From contig NZ_SSNW01000002.1 of NCBI RefSeq assembly GCF_004801315.1, positions 62,001 to 126,000 of the forward strand: a stretch of DNA of 64,000 nt. The letters run 5' to 3'. Below, in pieces: positions 44,939-54,468 of this stretch. Position 1 is the stretch's first letter, and each line of letters starts with the position of its first letter. This stretch comes from Deinococcus sp. Arct2-2 (GTDB taxonomy: Bacteria > Deinococcota > Deinococci > Deinococcales > Deinococcaceae). Under the pieces are notes generated by a model that saw nothing but the letters and a program-made list of their open reading frames with translations, did no database searches and had not been told where the DNA came from. The translations under genes were made by a program, and so were the position numbers.

Positions 44939-46612
44939 TTGATCACCTCACACGACCTGCGCCAGCTCACCTTTTTTGCCGACCTCGACCCAGCCGGACA
45001 TGAAGAATTGGCGTTGGTCGCCGCAGACGTGTACCTGAATGCAGGAGACTGGCTGATTCAGGAGGGCGACACCGGGGCATTTTTTGTGCTGCTGAAAGGG
45101 GAACTGGAGGTCCGCAAGGAAACGGCAGGGGCCGAACATGTGATCACCCGCTACCTGCCCGGCGAGGCGTTTGGAGAAGTGCCGCTGCTGCTGGGATCAG
45201 GAGCAGTTGCCAGCATCCGGGCAGAGAAAAATTCGCGGGTCATGCGGCTGGAAGCGCCCGATTTTTATGCGCTGATGGCGCGTTCGGATGCGGTGGCGTC
45301 GCGGGTACTGAGGAACATGACGCGGCGGGTGGGCGACCTGCAACGGCTGGCTGTAGAAACGCCGCAGGCCGTGACCCTGCTGATCGGCGGCCGCGCCGAA
45401 TCCGGTTGCGCTGAGCTGCGTGATTTCTTGGCCCGCAATCAGATTGCGTTTCGGTGGCTTGACCCGGAAGAACCCGCCCTAGCCGCGCTGATTCCGCCGG
45501 AGGTGGCCCACCTGCCTCAGCCCACGGTCATCTTGCCGAGCGGCGAGGTGCTGACCCGCCCGAGCCTGCGCAACTTGGCTGTGCAGGTGGGCCTGCAAGT
45601 CCGTCCCGAGCGGCCCGAATACGACATCGTCATTCTGGGCGGTGGTCCGGCGGGGCTGGCGGCAGCGGTGTACGGCGCGTCAGAGGGCCTGTGTACGCTG
45701 CTGATCGAAAAACACGCTCCCGGTGGGCAAGCAGGCACCTCGTCGCGCATCGAAAACTATTTGGGCTTTCCCACTGGCCTGTCTGGAGATGACCTGAGCG
45801 CCCGCGCCCTGCGGCAAGCGCGGCGATTCGGGGCCGAAGTGGTGACCACCCGTGAAGCGGTGGCCCTGACGCCCAGCCCCACACCGGGGACAGGCTGCCA
45901 TACGGTGACTCTTGACGGGAGTGCAGGAGAAGGCGGCGAACGCCTGCAAGCCCGCACGGTCATCGTGTCTACTGGGGTGGAATGGCGGCCCTTGCCGCTG
46001 GCAGGAGCCAAAGCACTCAGCGGGCGCGGCGTGTGGTACGGCGCGGCCCGCACCGAAGCGCCCGGCACGCGGGGCAAAGACGTGTATTTGATCGGCGGCG
46101 GCAACTCTGCTGGGCAAGCGGCCATGCATTTTTCGGGCTACGCCGAGCGCGTGAGCCTGCTTATTCGTGGCCCCAGTTTGGAAGCGGGAATGTCTCAGTA
46201 TTTGATAGACCAGTTGCGCGGCAAAGCCAATGTGCGGGTGTGCCTGAGCTGCGAAGTGGTGGCCTTGCACGGCGAAACTCAGCTGACGGGGCTGACGGTA
46301 CGCCACGCCCACGCTGCTGAAGAACAGATCGAAACGGACGCCCTCTTCGTGTTTATCGGAGCGGACGCCCGCACCGATTGGCTGCCTGAGGCTTTGGTTC
46401 GGGAGAGCCGCGGTTATGTGCTGACAGGAAGCGCCGTTGCCGCTCCCCACTGGCCGCTGAAGCGTGCTCCGCTGCTGCTCGAGACCAGTGTGCCGGGCAT
46501 CTTTGCGGCGGGCGACGTGCGCCACGACTCTGTTAAGCGGGTGGCGTCGAGCGTCGGCGAGGGCAGCATGGCGGTGGCCCTAATCCACCACTACTTGGGC
46601 CTGCACCCGTAG
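44939..46612 (+). CDS. cNMP-binding / thioredoxin-reductase-like flavoprotein
   Basis: A 557-residue two-part protein. Residues 1-130 are a cyclic-nucleotide-binding domain (GDTGAFFVLLKGELEV, YLPGEAFGEVPLLLGSG). Residues 225-557 are a pyridine nucleotide-disulfide reductase-like FAD domain (DIVILGGGPAGLAAAVYGASEG, the NADPH loop YLIGGGNSAGQAA, and GIFAAGDVR for FAD). The CxxC redox pair of thioredoxin reductase is missing: the region reads GVWYGAARTEA. So it cannot reduce thioredoxin the usual way, but may transfer electrons to another partner under cyclic nucleotide control. It starts with TTG, with AAGGA 6 nt ahead. Confidence 0.85.
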   Translation: MITSHDLRQLTFFADLDPAGHEELALVAADVYLNAGDWLIQEGDTGAFFVLLKGELEVRKETAGAEHVITRYLPGEAFGEVPLLLGSGAVASIRAEKNSRVMRLEAPDFYALMARSDAVASRVLRNMTRRVGDLQRLAVETPQAVTLLIGGRAESGCAELRDFLARNQIAFRWLDPEEPALAALIPPEVAHLPQPTVILPSGEVLTRPSLRNLAVQVGLQVRPERPEYDIVILGGGPAGLAAAVYGASEGLCTLLIEKHAPGGQAGTSSRIENYLGFPTGLSGDDLSARALRQARRFGAEVVTTREAVALTPSPTPGTGCHTVTLDGSAGEGGERLQARTVIVSTGVEWRPLPLAGAKALSGRGVWYGAARTEAPGTRGKDVYLIGGGNSAGQAAMHFSGYAERVSLLIRGPSLEAGMSQYLIDQLRGKANVRVCLSCEVVALHGETQLTGLTVRHAHAAEEQIETDALFVFIGADARTDWLPEALVRESRGYVLTGSAVAAPHWPLKRAPLLLETSVPGIFAAGDVRHDSVKRVASSVGEGSMAVALIHHYLGLHP

Positions 46613-46827
46613 GGTGAAACCGCCCTGAGAGGGTCAGGACGAAATTTGGCCTATCGTTCACACCACAACCTGACTGGGCAATTGCACAAGAGCTCCAGCG
46701 GGTCGTTCTGGGCCAGACCCAAATACACCCGACGCACCCAGAGAATGAATTCGGCGCGACATGAGGAAAAGACGAGAAGTCAGGAACGCGAGGAAACTCA
46801 CGGCTGAGGTTGCGGGATCATGCCAGC

Positions 46828-49800
46828 ATGGGCCAGCGTGACCACTCCGGGAAAAAGCTTCTGAATCAGCGTGATCGTCACATTTTGGAGGCGATGACCG
46901 ATGGGTACGTCGCCCTAGACCGCGAGTGGCGATTTACGTATGTGAACCGGGTCATTGCCAAAGCCACCGGCAAAACGCCCGCTCAGTTGGTGGGCCGCCG
47001 CCTGCCTGACGAGTTCCCAGAAGCTTGGGCGCTGATCGAGCGTCATACAACAGTCATCCACAGTGGTCAGTCGGTGGCCTTCGATGCCGAATATCCACCG
47101 TTGGGCGTGCATTTTCATGTCAAAACGTTCCCGACTCCAGAAGGAGTAGAAGTGTTCTTTCAGGACATCACGTCGTTTCGGCACGCCCGCCGCAATGCTT
47201 CGCGCCTGCTGAACCTGACCGAATCGCTGAACGCCGCAACCCATCTGGATCAAGTGTTGAAAACTGTCCTCCAGCACCTACAGGAAGAGACCTACGGGGT
47301 GTTGGTGGCTCTCCACGACCCCGAAGAAGACGTGCTGAAAGTGCGCTACGCCGTCAATTTTGATCCATCAGTCGTTCAGCCCTATTTGCGAATTGCCTCA
47401 GACGCTGCCGTGCCGCTGGCCGAAGCCTTCAGGACGGGCCGCCTGATGGTCATGAGCCGGGCCGAATGTGAAGCCCGCTATCCGGCCCTGGCCATCGACC
47501 CGCAGACCCAGGAGATCGTGGTGTTGCCGCTCCGGAGCAGCGGGCGGGTGCTGGGGAGCTTGGCCCTGAGCATGAAGCAGCCTTGGGCTGTAGACCTGCT
47601 GACCCGCAGCAAACTGACGGTGGTGGCCGCCCAGTGCGCCAGCGCCATAGAGCGCGCCCAACTGTTCGAGGAAGCGCGGCGCAACGAGGGTCTTTACCGC
47701 ACCCTGCTGGAAACGACGCACGCAGTGATCTGGGAAGTGGACGCCGAATTCAGGGTGACGCGGCCCCTACGGACTTGGGAATATTTTACGGGCCAACCCT
47801 TTGAGCAGCACCGGGACTTCGGCTATATGGCGGCGGTTCATCCAGCCGATCAACAGGCCGCCAGCGATGAGTTACAAGCCCAGACCGCCCTCGGTCACTC
47901 GTTCAAAATGAGGGTGCGCTTGCACCACCACAGCGGCCAGTTCCGCGCCACCGAGGTGCAGTGCGTGCCTGTGCAAGATGAATCGGGGCAGGTGTGCGGC
48001 TGGGTAGGCGCCATCCGGGACGTCTCGGAGCAGGAGCGCCAGCTGCGGTGGGAAGGCGGCGCACGGCAATTGCTGGCACAACTGGGGCAAGCCACCGAAG
48101 CGCTGAGCGTCTACCGCGACGCCCTCCAAGCGGTGGCCGACATTGCCGGAACGCCGCACGCCCTCATGGCTGGCCCACTAGACTCGGCTGGAGCGTTGTC
48201 CGGAACATTCCGGGTGCTGCACGCCGGGCAAATACCCGCACGCATCTTGAGCCACCTGCGCCAGTTTCAGGCCGCGCCAGAGTCCAGTGTTGGGCGCGCC
48301 ATCACCCTCGGCCTCCCCTTCTGGCTGCATGACGAATTGCCTGACCCAACGTTACCGGACGCAGTGTTGCCCGGCGTTCCCGGGACGCCTCACCGGAGTC
48401 TGTTAAGTGAGGTCGGCCCTGTCCTCCTGGTGCCCCTCAACCACGAACATCAGCTGACAGCCCTGATCGCGCTGAATTTTACGGGACATCCAGAACCCGG
48501 CCAAGACGTGCTGGAGCATCTACGCTGGCTGCAACCTCAGCTGGCCCCCGCTCTGCAACGCGCCCACCTGCTCAGAACGCTGGAGCGGAGCGAACGCCAA
48601 GCCCAAACCACGTTGCGGGCGCTCGACGAGGGCGTGCTGCTGTTTGACGCTGCAGGCAACGTGGTGGCTGCCAACCCTGCCGCCTACCAGCTGACCGGCC
48701 TTGGCCTGGACGTTCAAGGGGACCACTCTGGAGGCGTGGGAGGCAGCGGCACAGCGGTGTTCCCCTCAGCCTTCGATACGGCGTGGGGGCTGCGCGACCC
48801 AGCGGGTCAACTCCTTCCGGTCAGCGCGTATCCGGCGGCTCATGTGATCACGACGGGCGAAACAGTACGCGACGCGGTCATAGAATTTGTGCGTCCAGAT
48901 GGGCGGGCCATTTTGGTCTCCATTAATGCCGTTCCGCTGGCAGAAGATGGAGTCTTTCGGGGCGCTGTCGTCTCTTTTGCCGACGTGACCGAGGCCTATA
49001 GGATGCGCCAACAACTGGAGCGGCAGGCGCGCGAAGACGAATTGACCGGCCTGCCTAACCGCCGGGTCTTCAACTGGTCGCTGGAGCAGTTGGCCAGAGA
49101 ACCGCAGGCCAAAACCGCTGTGCTGCTGCTAGACATAGACCAATTCAAGACCGTCAACGACACTTTTGGGCATCATGTCGGAGATTCGCTCCTTCAGGCG
49201 GTGGCGCGGCGACTGACGGAAGTTTGCGAAGGGCGTGGCACAGTGATTCGGCTGGCTGGCGACGAATTTGGAGTGCTGTTGCCTATCGTGAGGGAGGAGG
49301 AAGCGGGCCAGATGGCCACCCTGCTCCTCGAACGCTTGGCAGAGACTCTGGACGTGGCCGATATGGAATTTCATGTCAGCGTGTGCGTGGGCATCTGCAT
49401 CAGCCCAGACGAGGGCGCGGCGGCCAGCGAACTGTACCGCCAAGTCGATCTGGCGCTGCATGAGGCCAAACGCATCGGGGCGGGCAACTGGTGTCTATTT
49501 ACACCCGATCTATCGGCCATTCAGGAGCGGCGAGTCCGGTTGGAACGGCGTCTACGGGCTGCCCTACAGGCCCAAAATTTCCTTCCCCAAGCGCTCCCTG
49601 CTCCGGTTTCACACCAACGTGCCCTGCATGCCCAAGAGCTGCTTCCCCAAGGTCTCAGCGTGCATTATCAGCCCATCGTGAGCCTGCTGGGGCGGCAAGC
49701 GGTGGCCTTTGAAGCTTTGGCACGCTGGCACGATCCTGAACTTGGCTGGGTCAGCCCGCTGGAATTTATCCGCGTGGCCGAGGAAAGCGGCCTGATCCAC

Positions 49801-50415
49801 GAATTGGGGGCGCTGGTGCTGCACTGCGCCCTCCGGCAAGGCAAAGCTTGGGCGCAAGCATGGAACAAGCCCGTGTCCATCAGCGTGAATGTCAGTTCTA
49901 CCCAGTTGATGAGCTGCGACTTCTTAGAGCAAGTTCTGGGGGCACTGGAAGCCACTGGCGCGGCGGCCTCTTCCCTCATTCTGGAGATTACCGAGGCTGT
50001 CGTCATTCAGGATATGGAACTGGTCAACAACCGCCTTCAGGCATTGCGTGACCTAGGAATGCGGGTAGCTCTCGACGATTTCGGAACCGGCTTTTCTAGC
50101 TTGGCCGTGTTGGGCACGCTGCCAATTGATGTGCTCAAAGTAGACCGGCTGTTTGTGAAGGGCGTCGCGCAACACACCCGGCGTCAGGCACTCTTAGCCG
50201 CCGTCATTTTGCTCGGCCACCGCCTAGGAATCATGGTGGTGGCCGAGGGCGTCGAGGAAATTTCCGAATTGGAAGTCCTGCAAATCTTGGGATGCACCCA
50301 TGTTCAGGGTTACTTGTTTGCCCGGCCTCTGCCCGCCGCAGAAATTAAGGGCGTGGCCCATCTGGCTTTCGCAGAGCAAGCGGTGTTGCAACCTGCGCGG
50401 CAAGGCGACAATTAA
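46828..50415 (+). CDS. PAS-GAF-PAS-GAF-PAS-GGDEF-EAL protein
   Basis: A very large (about 1195 residues) soluble c-di-GMP protein. PAS domain 1 occupies about 15-125, GAF 1 about 140-285, PAS 2 about 290-410, GAF 2 about 420-590, PAS 3 about 590-730, GGDEF about 735-895 and EAL about 930-1185. The GGDEF motif is RLAGDEF, a usually active variant. The EAL domain is intact: FEALARW, NVSS, LEITEAV, DDFGTGFSSL, KVDR, VAEGVE and QGYLF, so phosphodiesterase activity is expected. The ATG at 46828 or a TTG at 46810 could be the start. Sensor inputs are unknown. Confidence 0.9.
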   Translation: MGQRDHSGKKLLNQRDRHILEAMTDGYVALDREWRFTYVNRVIAKATGKTPAQLVGRRLPDEFPEAWALIERHTTVIHSGQSVAFDAEYPPLGVHFHVKTFPTPEGVEVFFQDITSFRHARRNASRLLNLTESLNAATHLDQVLKTVLQHLQEETYGVLVALHDPEEDVLKVRYAVNFDPSVVQPYLRIASDAAVPLAEAFRTGRLMVMSRAECEARYPALAIDPQTQEIVVLPLRSSGRVLGSLALSMKQPWAVDLLTRSKLTVVAAQCASAIERAQLFEEARRNEGLYRTLLETTHAVIWEVDAEFRVTRPLRTWEYFTGQPFEQHRDFGYMAAVHPADQQAASDELQAQTALGHSFKMRVRLHHHSGQFRATEVQCVPVQDESGQVCGWVGAIRDVSEQERQLRWEGGARQLLAQLGQATEALSVYRDALQAVADIAGTPHALMAGPLDSAGALSGTFRVLHAGQIPARILSHLRQFQAAPESSVGRAITLGLPFWLHDELPDPTLPDAVLPGVPGTPHRSLLSEVGPVLLVPLNHEHQLTALIALNFTGHPEPGQDVLEHLRWLQPQLAPALQRAHLLRTLERSERQAQTTLRALDEGVLLFDAAGNVVAANPAAYQLTGLGLDVQGDHSGGVGGSGTAVFPSAFDTAWGLRDPAGQLLPVSAYPAAHVITTGETVRDAVIEFVRPDGRAILVSINAVPLAEDGVFRGAVVSFADVTEAYRMRQQLERQAREDELTGLPNRRVFNWSLEQLAREPQAKTAVLLLDIDQFKTVNDTFGHHVGDSLLQAVARRLTEVCEGRGTVIRLAGDEFGVLLPIVREEEAGQMATLLLERLAETLDVADMEFHVSVCVGICISPDEGAAASELYRQVDLALHEAKRIGAGNWCLFTPDLSAIQERRVRLERRLRAALQAQNFLPQALPAPVSHQRALHAQELLPQGLSVHYQPIVSLLGRQAVAFEALARWHDPELGWVSPLEFIRVAEESGLIHELGALVLHCALRQGKAWAQAWNKPVSISVNVSSTQLMSCDFLEQVLGALEATGAAASSLILEITEAVVIQDMELVNNRLQALRDLGMRVALDDFGTGFSSLAVLGTLPIDVLKVDRLFVKGVAQHTRRQALLAAVILLGHRLGIMVVAEGVEEISELEVLQILGCTHVQGYLFARPLPAAEIKGVAHLAFAEQAVLQPARQGDN

Positions 50416-50440
50416 GGACGCCCGCCTATTTCCGGCCTAT

Positions 50441-51040
50441 TTACGGGCGCTTCTGATCGTCAGACTCAGTTTGAATATTGGCCGCACTCGCAGTGGGAGA
50501 CACAGCCGCGTCTATTTGGCTGCTCTCGTGCGCCAAGCCCATCGGATCGATCACTTCCAACACCTCGCGCCGTAGCGACAGCGTTTCGCTCTGATCCACC
50601 ACGCGGCTTTCCTTCCAGATATGAACATTTAAGGCTGGGTACACTTCCTTCTGAACAGTGGCGTGCTCTTCCAGCAGCAGCACTTCATGGGTGCGCCCCG
50701 GCTCTAGGGCCACACCGTCGATCGTCACTTCACCTGCACCGGGCGCAATCGTAATTTCCAGCTTCTCTGTTCGCAGCATCACAGGCACGAGTTCCTGCCT
50801 TTCAGTCACCACTTTATTGATGGTCACGGAGCCGTAGACCTCACGCGTCACATCTACACGGGCGCGTTCCTCGTGCAAGGTCATATGTTCGAGATGGACT
50901 TTGGAAGACCGCTGCTGTTCTAAGGCGGCCAAAAGTTCGGGAGAGGCGCTTAAGCCCGTGCTGGCCGGAGTGCTTGGCAGCTGACCGGGCAATAGGGAGA
51001 GGTCGTCATCTGGTCTGGCGTGATCGCGTGGGTCAGTCAT
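50441..51040 (-). CDS. DUF2382 domain protein
   Basis: A 199-residue protein with a polar, disordered N-terminus and a DUF2382 (YsnF/AvaK) domain around 48-170: SKVHLEHMTLHEERARVDV, then VTREVYGSVTINKVV, and finally VQKEVYPALNVHIWKESRVV. DUF2382 proteins are stress-associated and of unknown biochemistry. It follows the PRC-barrel/DUF2382 gene on the same strand with a terminator between, so the two probably are separately transcribed. It is 25 bp from the convergent GGDEF-EAL gene. Confidence 0.8.
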   Translation of the reverse strand: MTDPRDHARPDDDLSLLPGQLPSTPASTGLSASPELLAALEQQRSSKVHLEHMTLHEERARVDVTREVYGSVTINKVVTERQELVPVMLRTEKLEITIAPGAGEVTIDGVALEPGRTHEVLLLEEHATVQKEVYPALNVHIWKESRVVDQSETLSLRREVLEVIDPMGLAHESSQIDAAVSPTASAANIQTESDDQKRP

Positions 51041-51092
51041 GGGAAGCCTCGCAGTTGGACGGTAAAGGTAAGGTGCAGCGTCGGAAACGGAA

Positions 51093-51133
51093 CACTCGGA
51101 GCAGGGCGGATAGTGTCCACGCTGCTCCGAGTG
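51093..51133 (-). terminator. Hairpin terminator after the PRC-barrel gene
   Basis: CACTCGGAGCAG and CTGCTCCGAGTG make a perfect 12-bp stem with a 17-nt loop, 48 bp past the stop of the PRC-barrel gene on the minus strand. TTCCGTTTCC follows, a weak T-run. Confidence 0.65.
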
Positions 51134-51181
51134 ATGGTCAGTGGTCTACGGCAAATCTGATCAGCAGCCGCGTTTTAAAGC

Positions 51182-52036
51182 TCAGACCTTGCGGTTGGTG
51201 GTGCTGGTTTCGGTGGTCGTCGTGCTGCCCTCGTCGATGCGGACTTCGCCCGTCTTGGTCACGTCCAACACTTCGCGGCCCACGGTTTCGGTCACGACTT
51301 GGCTGTCGGTCACGGTGCGCTTGCCGATCTCGATCTCTTCCACCACGTAGGCTTCTTTGCCCACGTTGGCACGCTCGGCTTCCAAGTCCACGCGCATCGT
51401 GGTCTGACCCTCGCCCAACACAGCCCCGACAACAGCTTGCCCATCGGTTACGGCGCGGCGCTCGATGATCACTTCTTCGCGCTCTAGAGCTACGTTCACT
51501 TGCTGTTCGCGGGTTTCGACGCGCTTGGCGACTTCTACACTTCCGGCTTGGAAGCGGTCTTTGTTGACGACCAGACGCTCTTCCAACAGTTGCAAGCGGT
51601 CAGGCGTGCGGTAGGCGGTTTCCTTGTAGGCGGCGCGGGCGGTTTCGTCAACTGCGGCGGTCTTGTCGGCTCCCAGCAGCACGCGCTCGTCGGATTCATA
51701 CGACTCGTCGGCGTACATTTCGCCGGAGCGGTACTCGCCCAAATCGCGGGCCTGCTCACGGGTCAGGCTGTCGAAGTACACGCCGTCGTCGGTAATGCGG
51801 GCGTGGCCTACTGGAATCAGCACTTCCTTAGAAGAAAACCAACCGCCGACATCAGCGATCAGGTAGCGCAACTTGCCGCTGGAAGGATCGACGAGGGCGT
51901 CACGAATGGTGCCGATCTTCTCGCCGTTGGTACCGTAAGCGATGCTGCCGTTAGGCAAATAGACGCCTTCTCCAGTCAGGGTGTCGCCGTGCGTGCGGGT
52001 CAGTTCGGAAAGCAGTGCAAGTTGGGGCTGTGTCAT
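51182..52036 (-). CDS. PRC-barrel plus DUF2382 stress protein
   Basis: A 284-residue protein. Residues 30-100 form a PRC-barrel ([30 protein letters not shown]), followed by a Tyr/Glu-rich linker and a DUF2382 domain (about 150-265) with three repeated blocks: [27 protein letters not shown] and [13 protein letters not shown]. This two-domain arrangement is common in Deinococcus and Actinobacteria stress proteins. GGAGG lies 7 nt before the ATG. The role is unknown, though PRC-barrel domains bind RNA or proteins. Confidence 0.88.
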   Translation of the reverse strand: MTQPQLALLSELTRTHGDTLTGEGVYLPNGSIAYGTNGEKIGTIRDALVDPSSGKLRYLIADVGGWFSSKEVLIPVGHARITDDGVYFDSLTREQARDLGEYRSGEMYADESYESDERVLLGADKTAAVDETARAAYKETAYRTPDRLQLLEERLVVNKDRFQAGSVEVAKRVETREQQVNVALEREEVIIERRAVTDGQAVVGAVLGEGQTTMRVDLEAERANVGKEAYVVEEIEIGKRTVTDSQVVTETVGREVLDVTKTGEVRIDEGSTTTTETSTTNRKV

Positions 52037-52469
52037 GGGAAAACCTCCGGTGAAGGGGATAGGGAAATACATGTAGTCCTGAATGTCCGGTCTTACACAA
52101 ACAACCAGCGTTCCCTGTGTTCAGGCCGTCCGTCAGGGTCAGGAGCAAGTTTAAGCAGAGTGCCTCGCCCCGCTGCTGAGTGTTTTCTTAATGCCTACCG
52201 AGGTTTGTCTTGGGTTAGGGTTTATGCCGAATTGATCAAGTCCATAAGAATTGAGTCAACAACCCCTGCTGATTGAAACTGTCGAACTTGGCCTACTACT
52301 CGGCAAACATTTAAGCTGGAAGTGCAAAAGTTGCAAACTTACATTTAGTAACAGTAGTTACATTTTTATTTTTGATCAAAGGGAGCTTTGTAATGCATAA
52401 AGCATCCCCGCTCTGCACTGGAAATCAGTGAGGCGGGGATGACGTAGATTTGAGTTGGTGGCTAAGTTA
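52037..52469. other. Promoter region of the PRC-barrel gene and AT-rich gap
   Basis: No gene is visible in this 433-bp gap. It includes an AT-rich stretch (about 52310-52400) and, at 52403-52441, the hairpin that ends the unknown gene on the same strand. Control elements of the PRC-barrel gene should lie between 52050 and 52400. Confidence 0.4.
52403..52441 (-). terminator. Hairpin after the 52.5-kb unknown gene
   Basis: CATCCCCGC (52403-52411) pairs with GCGGGGATG (52433-52441), 29 bp past the stop at 52470. On the minus strand CTTTATGC follows, so the T-tract is short. Confidence 0.6.
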
Positions 52470-53330
52470 TCAGCGTCCAGTGCGTCCCAGCAGGTCTACC
52501 AAGCGGTCTACCTGTGCTTTCTGCGCGGCTTCCAGTGCAGCTACCGCTTCTTTCTGTAATGCCTTCCATGCTTCTAGTGTGCGAGTGGAGGAATGCATCA
52601 CGGCGGCGCTCACCGTAAAGTGGAGCCCCGGCGAACGGCGCATGCTGGCTTCTACGGCTTCGCCCCGTGCGCCCAGCACCGCACCCAAAATGCCCTTTTC
52701 TTCGGCCCGGCGTTGAAGTTCACGGCGTAGGGCACGGTCTTTAATCCGTTCCACGACTTCCCAAGCCGCGTCTTGTACCAGATCGCGGCCCGGTGCAGCA
52801 CGGAAGGCTTCGACCCACAGGTCATCGCCACGCCGCCCGGTTCTAAAATGCAATCCGCCCGTATGCAGCGTCCACTGGCTCTCAAAGTCGCGCCCATCTT
52901 CAACCAATACGCGAATCTGGCGGGTTCCAGCTTCCAGCATGAAGCGGTGGCCTTCGGGCAGCACAGGCCAACTGCTCAGGCCATCGGCGTCAAGCGCCTG
53001 CATGGTGGCGTAGGCCGAAGCCAAGACTTCAGGGGCGTCTTGGGCGCTTCCCACGCGTGCGCCATCTGCGTACAGGCCCAATGCGCCGCCTTCTTCCGCC
53101 CGGACTTCATGGACAATGTGCCGAAGACCCAATCCCCACGCCTCGTGCGCGCGCGTCAGGGCGGCACTCAGTGCGGCGGGATTGACGGCTTCACGCACGT
53201 CTAAGTTCAGGTCAGGCAGGGCGGTTCTGAGGAGTGCCTGAAGGGCTGTCAGTGCCCCGGCTTCAGCATCTTGCGCCAACTGGGCGGCGTCTGGGGCGGC
53301 TGTTTTCTTGATCTTACTGGCTTGCGTCAC
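52470..53330 (-). CDS. Uncharacterised 286-residue protein
   Basis: I do not recognise a family. The N-terminal 45 residues are Ala/Lys-rich and helical; the middle (VREAVNPAALSAALTRAHEAWGLGLRH ... GGALGLYADG) looks alpha/beta with a Trp-rich patch (WTLHTGGLHF and GDDLWVEAFRAA); the last 70 residues, ending VAALEAAQKAQVDRLVDLL, are likely helical. No signal peptide or membrane helix is seen. The start is a GTG at 53330 with GGAGG 6 nt ahead. It lies next to the origin and reads away from it. It may be lineage-specific. Confidence 0.7.
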   Translation of the reverse strand: MTQASKIKKTAAPDAAQLAQDAEAGALTALQALLRTALPDLNLDVREAVNPAALSAALTRAHEAWGLGLRHIVHEVRAEEGGALGLYADGARVGSAQDAPEVLASAYATMQALDADGLSSWPVLPEGHRFMLEAGTRQIRVLVEDGRDFESQWTLHTGGLHFRTGRRGDDLWVEAFRAAPGRDLVQDAAWEVVERIKDRALRRELQRRAEEKGILGAVLGARGEAVEASMRRSPGLHFTVSAAVMHSSTRTLEAWKALQKEAVAALEAAQKAQVDRLVDLLGRTGR

Positions 53331-53989
53331 GGGAATCCTCCGGGCATGTTCTGGTGGGCGAGGTCACCCTCAGTTGTAGGTGGCTAAGTCTTTTGCTAGG
53401 CCGAGATAATACGAAGTTCTCGCGGTGAGTGTAGCCCAATAGCACAGAGGCTCTCCTGTTGCTCCACTCCCGCCAGCACGGGTTTATTCTACTCTATTTA
53501 TGCGACTGAAAACAGAAGCCGCTCCCCCAATATGTTCATAACAGATTTACTGCGCAACTCACTGAATTTGGGAGGCAGGATGCACGGGAGCGGAGGCGGC
53601 TTTCCAATCTGTACTTTCTGGAAGCACCAACGGTTGCCCTTCCAGATCCAAATCTTTTCGAGTTGAGATTGCCGGTCTAGATTTTGAAGCAGTCCAGTTC
53701 TCCCCTATACAAAAATCGAGCTTGCAAAAATCGCCCTACTCATTGAAATCTAATCAGATACTCATTCTACGATACAGTTTGGATCAAGTTTGAATATCTC
53801 CCTAGAAGCCACGAGAGGGGCTTTGCAAGACTCTGACATGACTGGGGGGCGTGAATGGAGTTAGAGGCATCTTCTTGGGGCTCTGGTGAGCTGCCAAGGC
53901 TATCTGAATCTGGATACCAGCCAAACAAATGTTATTTGGGGCCAAATCATGTCAAAAACCCGGTTTAGCTGACCGGAAAGATTTATACT

Positions 53990-54065
53990 TGAGCCCGATT
54001 TTTTTTATGCTCGCCCTGATGTTGATTCTTTTAGAGCTTTTAAAAGATTTAAAAGATTGATGATC
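53990..54065. other. AT-rich candidate DNA-unwinding element
   Basis: The tract includes GATTTTTTTTATGC and then GAGCTTTTAAAAGATTTAAAAGATTGATGATCATCATC (split reading; key features are two AAAAGATT repeats and runs of T). It is much richer in A+T than its surroundings and lies 54 bp left of the first iteron, the usual place for strand opening in iteron origins. Function is inferred from position. Confidence 0.55.
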
Positions 54066-54118
54066 ATCATCAGGGGGCTAGAGCGATTCCCCAGAAACAC
54101 GACGTTTTTCGCGTTTAT

Positions 54119-54468
54119 CGCCTGAGTAGACCGGTACTTTTAGCTCAAACCGCCTGAGTAGACCGGTACTTTTTGACCCCAATCGCCTGAGTAGACCGGT
54201 ACTTTTAGCTCAAACCGCCTGAGTAGACCGGTAGTGCCTCCTCTCAAACCGCCTGAGTAGACCGGTATTTTTTCAGCAAACCGCCTGAGTAGACCGGTAG
54301 TCGAATCTCAAACCGCCTGAGTAGACCGGTAGTGGTCTGTTGCGGCCAATAGTGGGTGTTTCTTAGCTCTGCTACGTTCAATCTGCCGATTATCGCTCAT
54401 TCTGTTTTCAGCTAATCGCCTGAGTAGACCGGTACTCTCTGCTGCCAAACCGCCTGAGTTGTCCGGTA
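54119..54468 (+). repeat. Iteron array of the replication origin
   Basis: Nine copies of CGCCTGAGTAGACCGGTA start at 54119, 54151, 54184, 54216, 54250, 54282, 54314, 54417 and 54451. Eight are exact; the last reads CGCCTGAGTTGTCCGGTA. Start-to-start spacing is 32-34 bp, except for one 103-bp interval, about three periods. Thus all copies lie on roughly the same helical face. They end 58 bp before the initiator start, the pattern of binding sites for a plasmid-type Rep protein. Confidence 0.92.

Noticed and set aside
54119..54468. CRISPR array
   Set aside because: The repeats are short (18 bp) with 14-16 bp spacers of similar sequence, no cas genes lie nearby, and they sit directly before a rep gene, so they are iterons.
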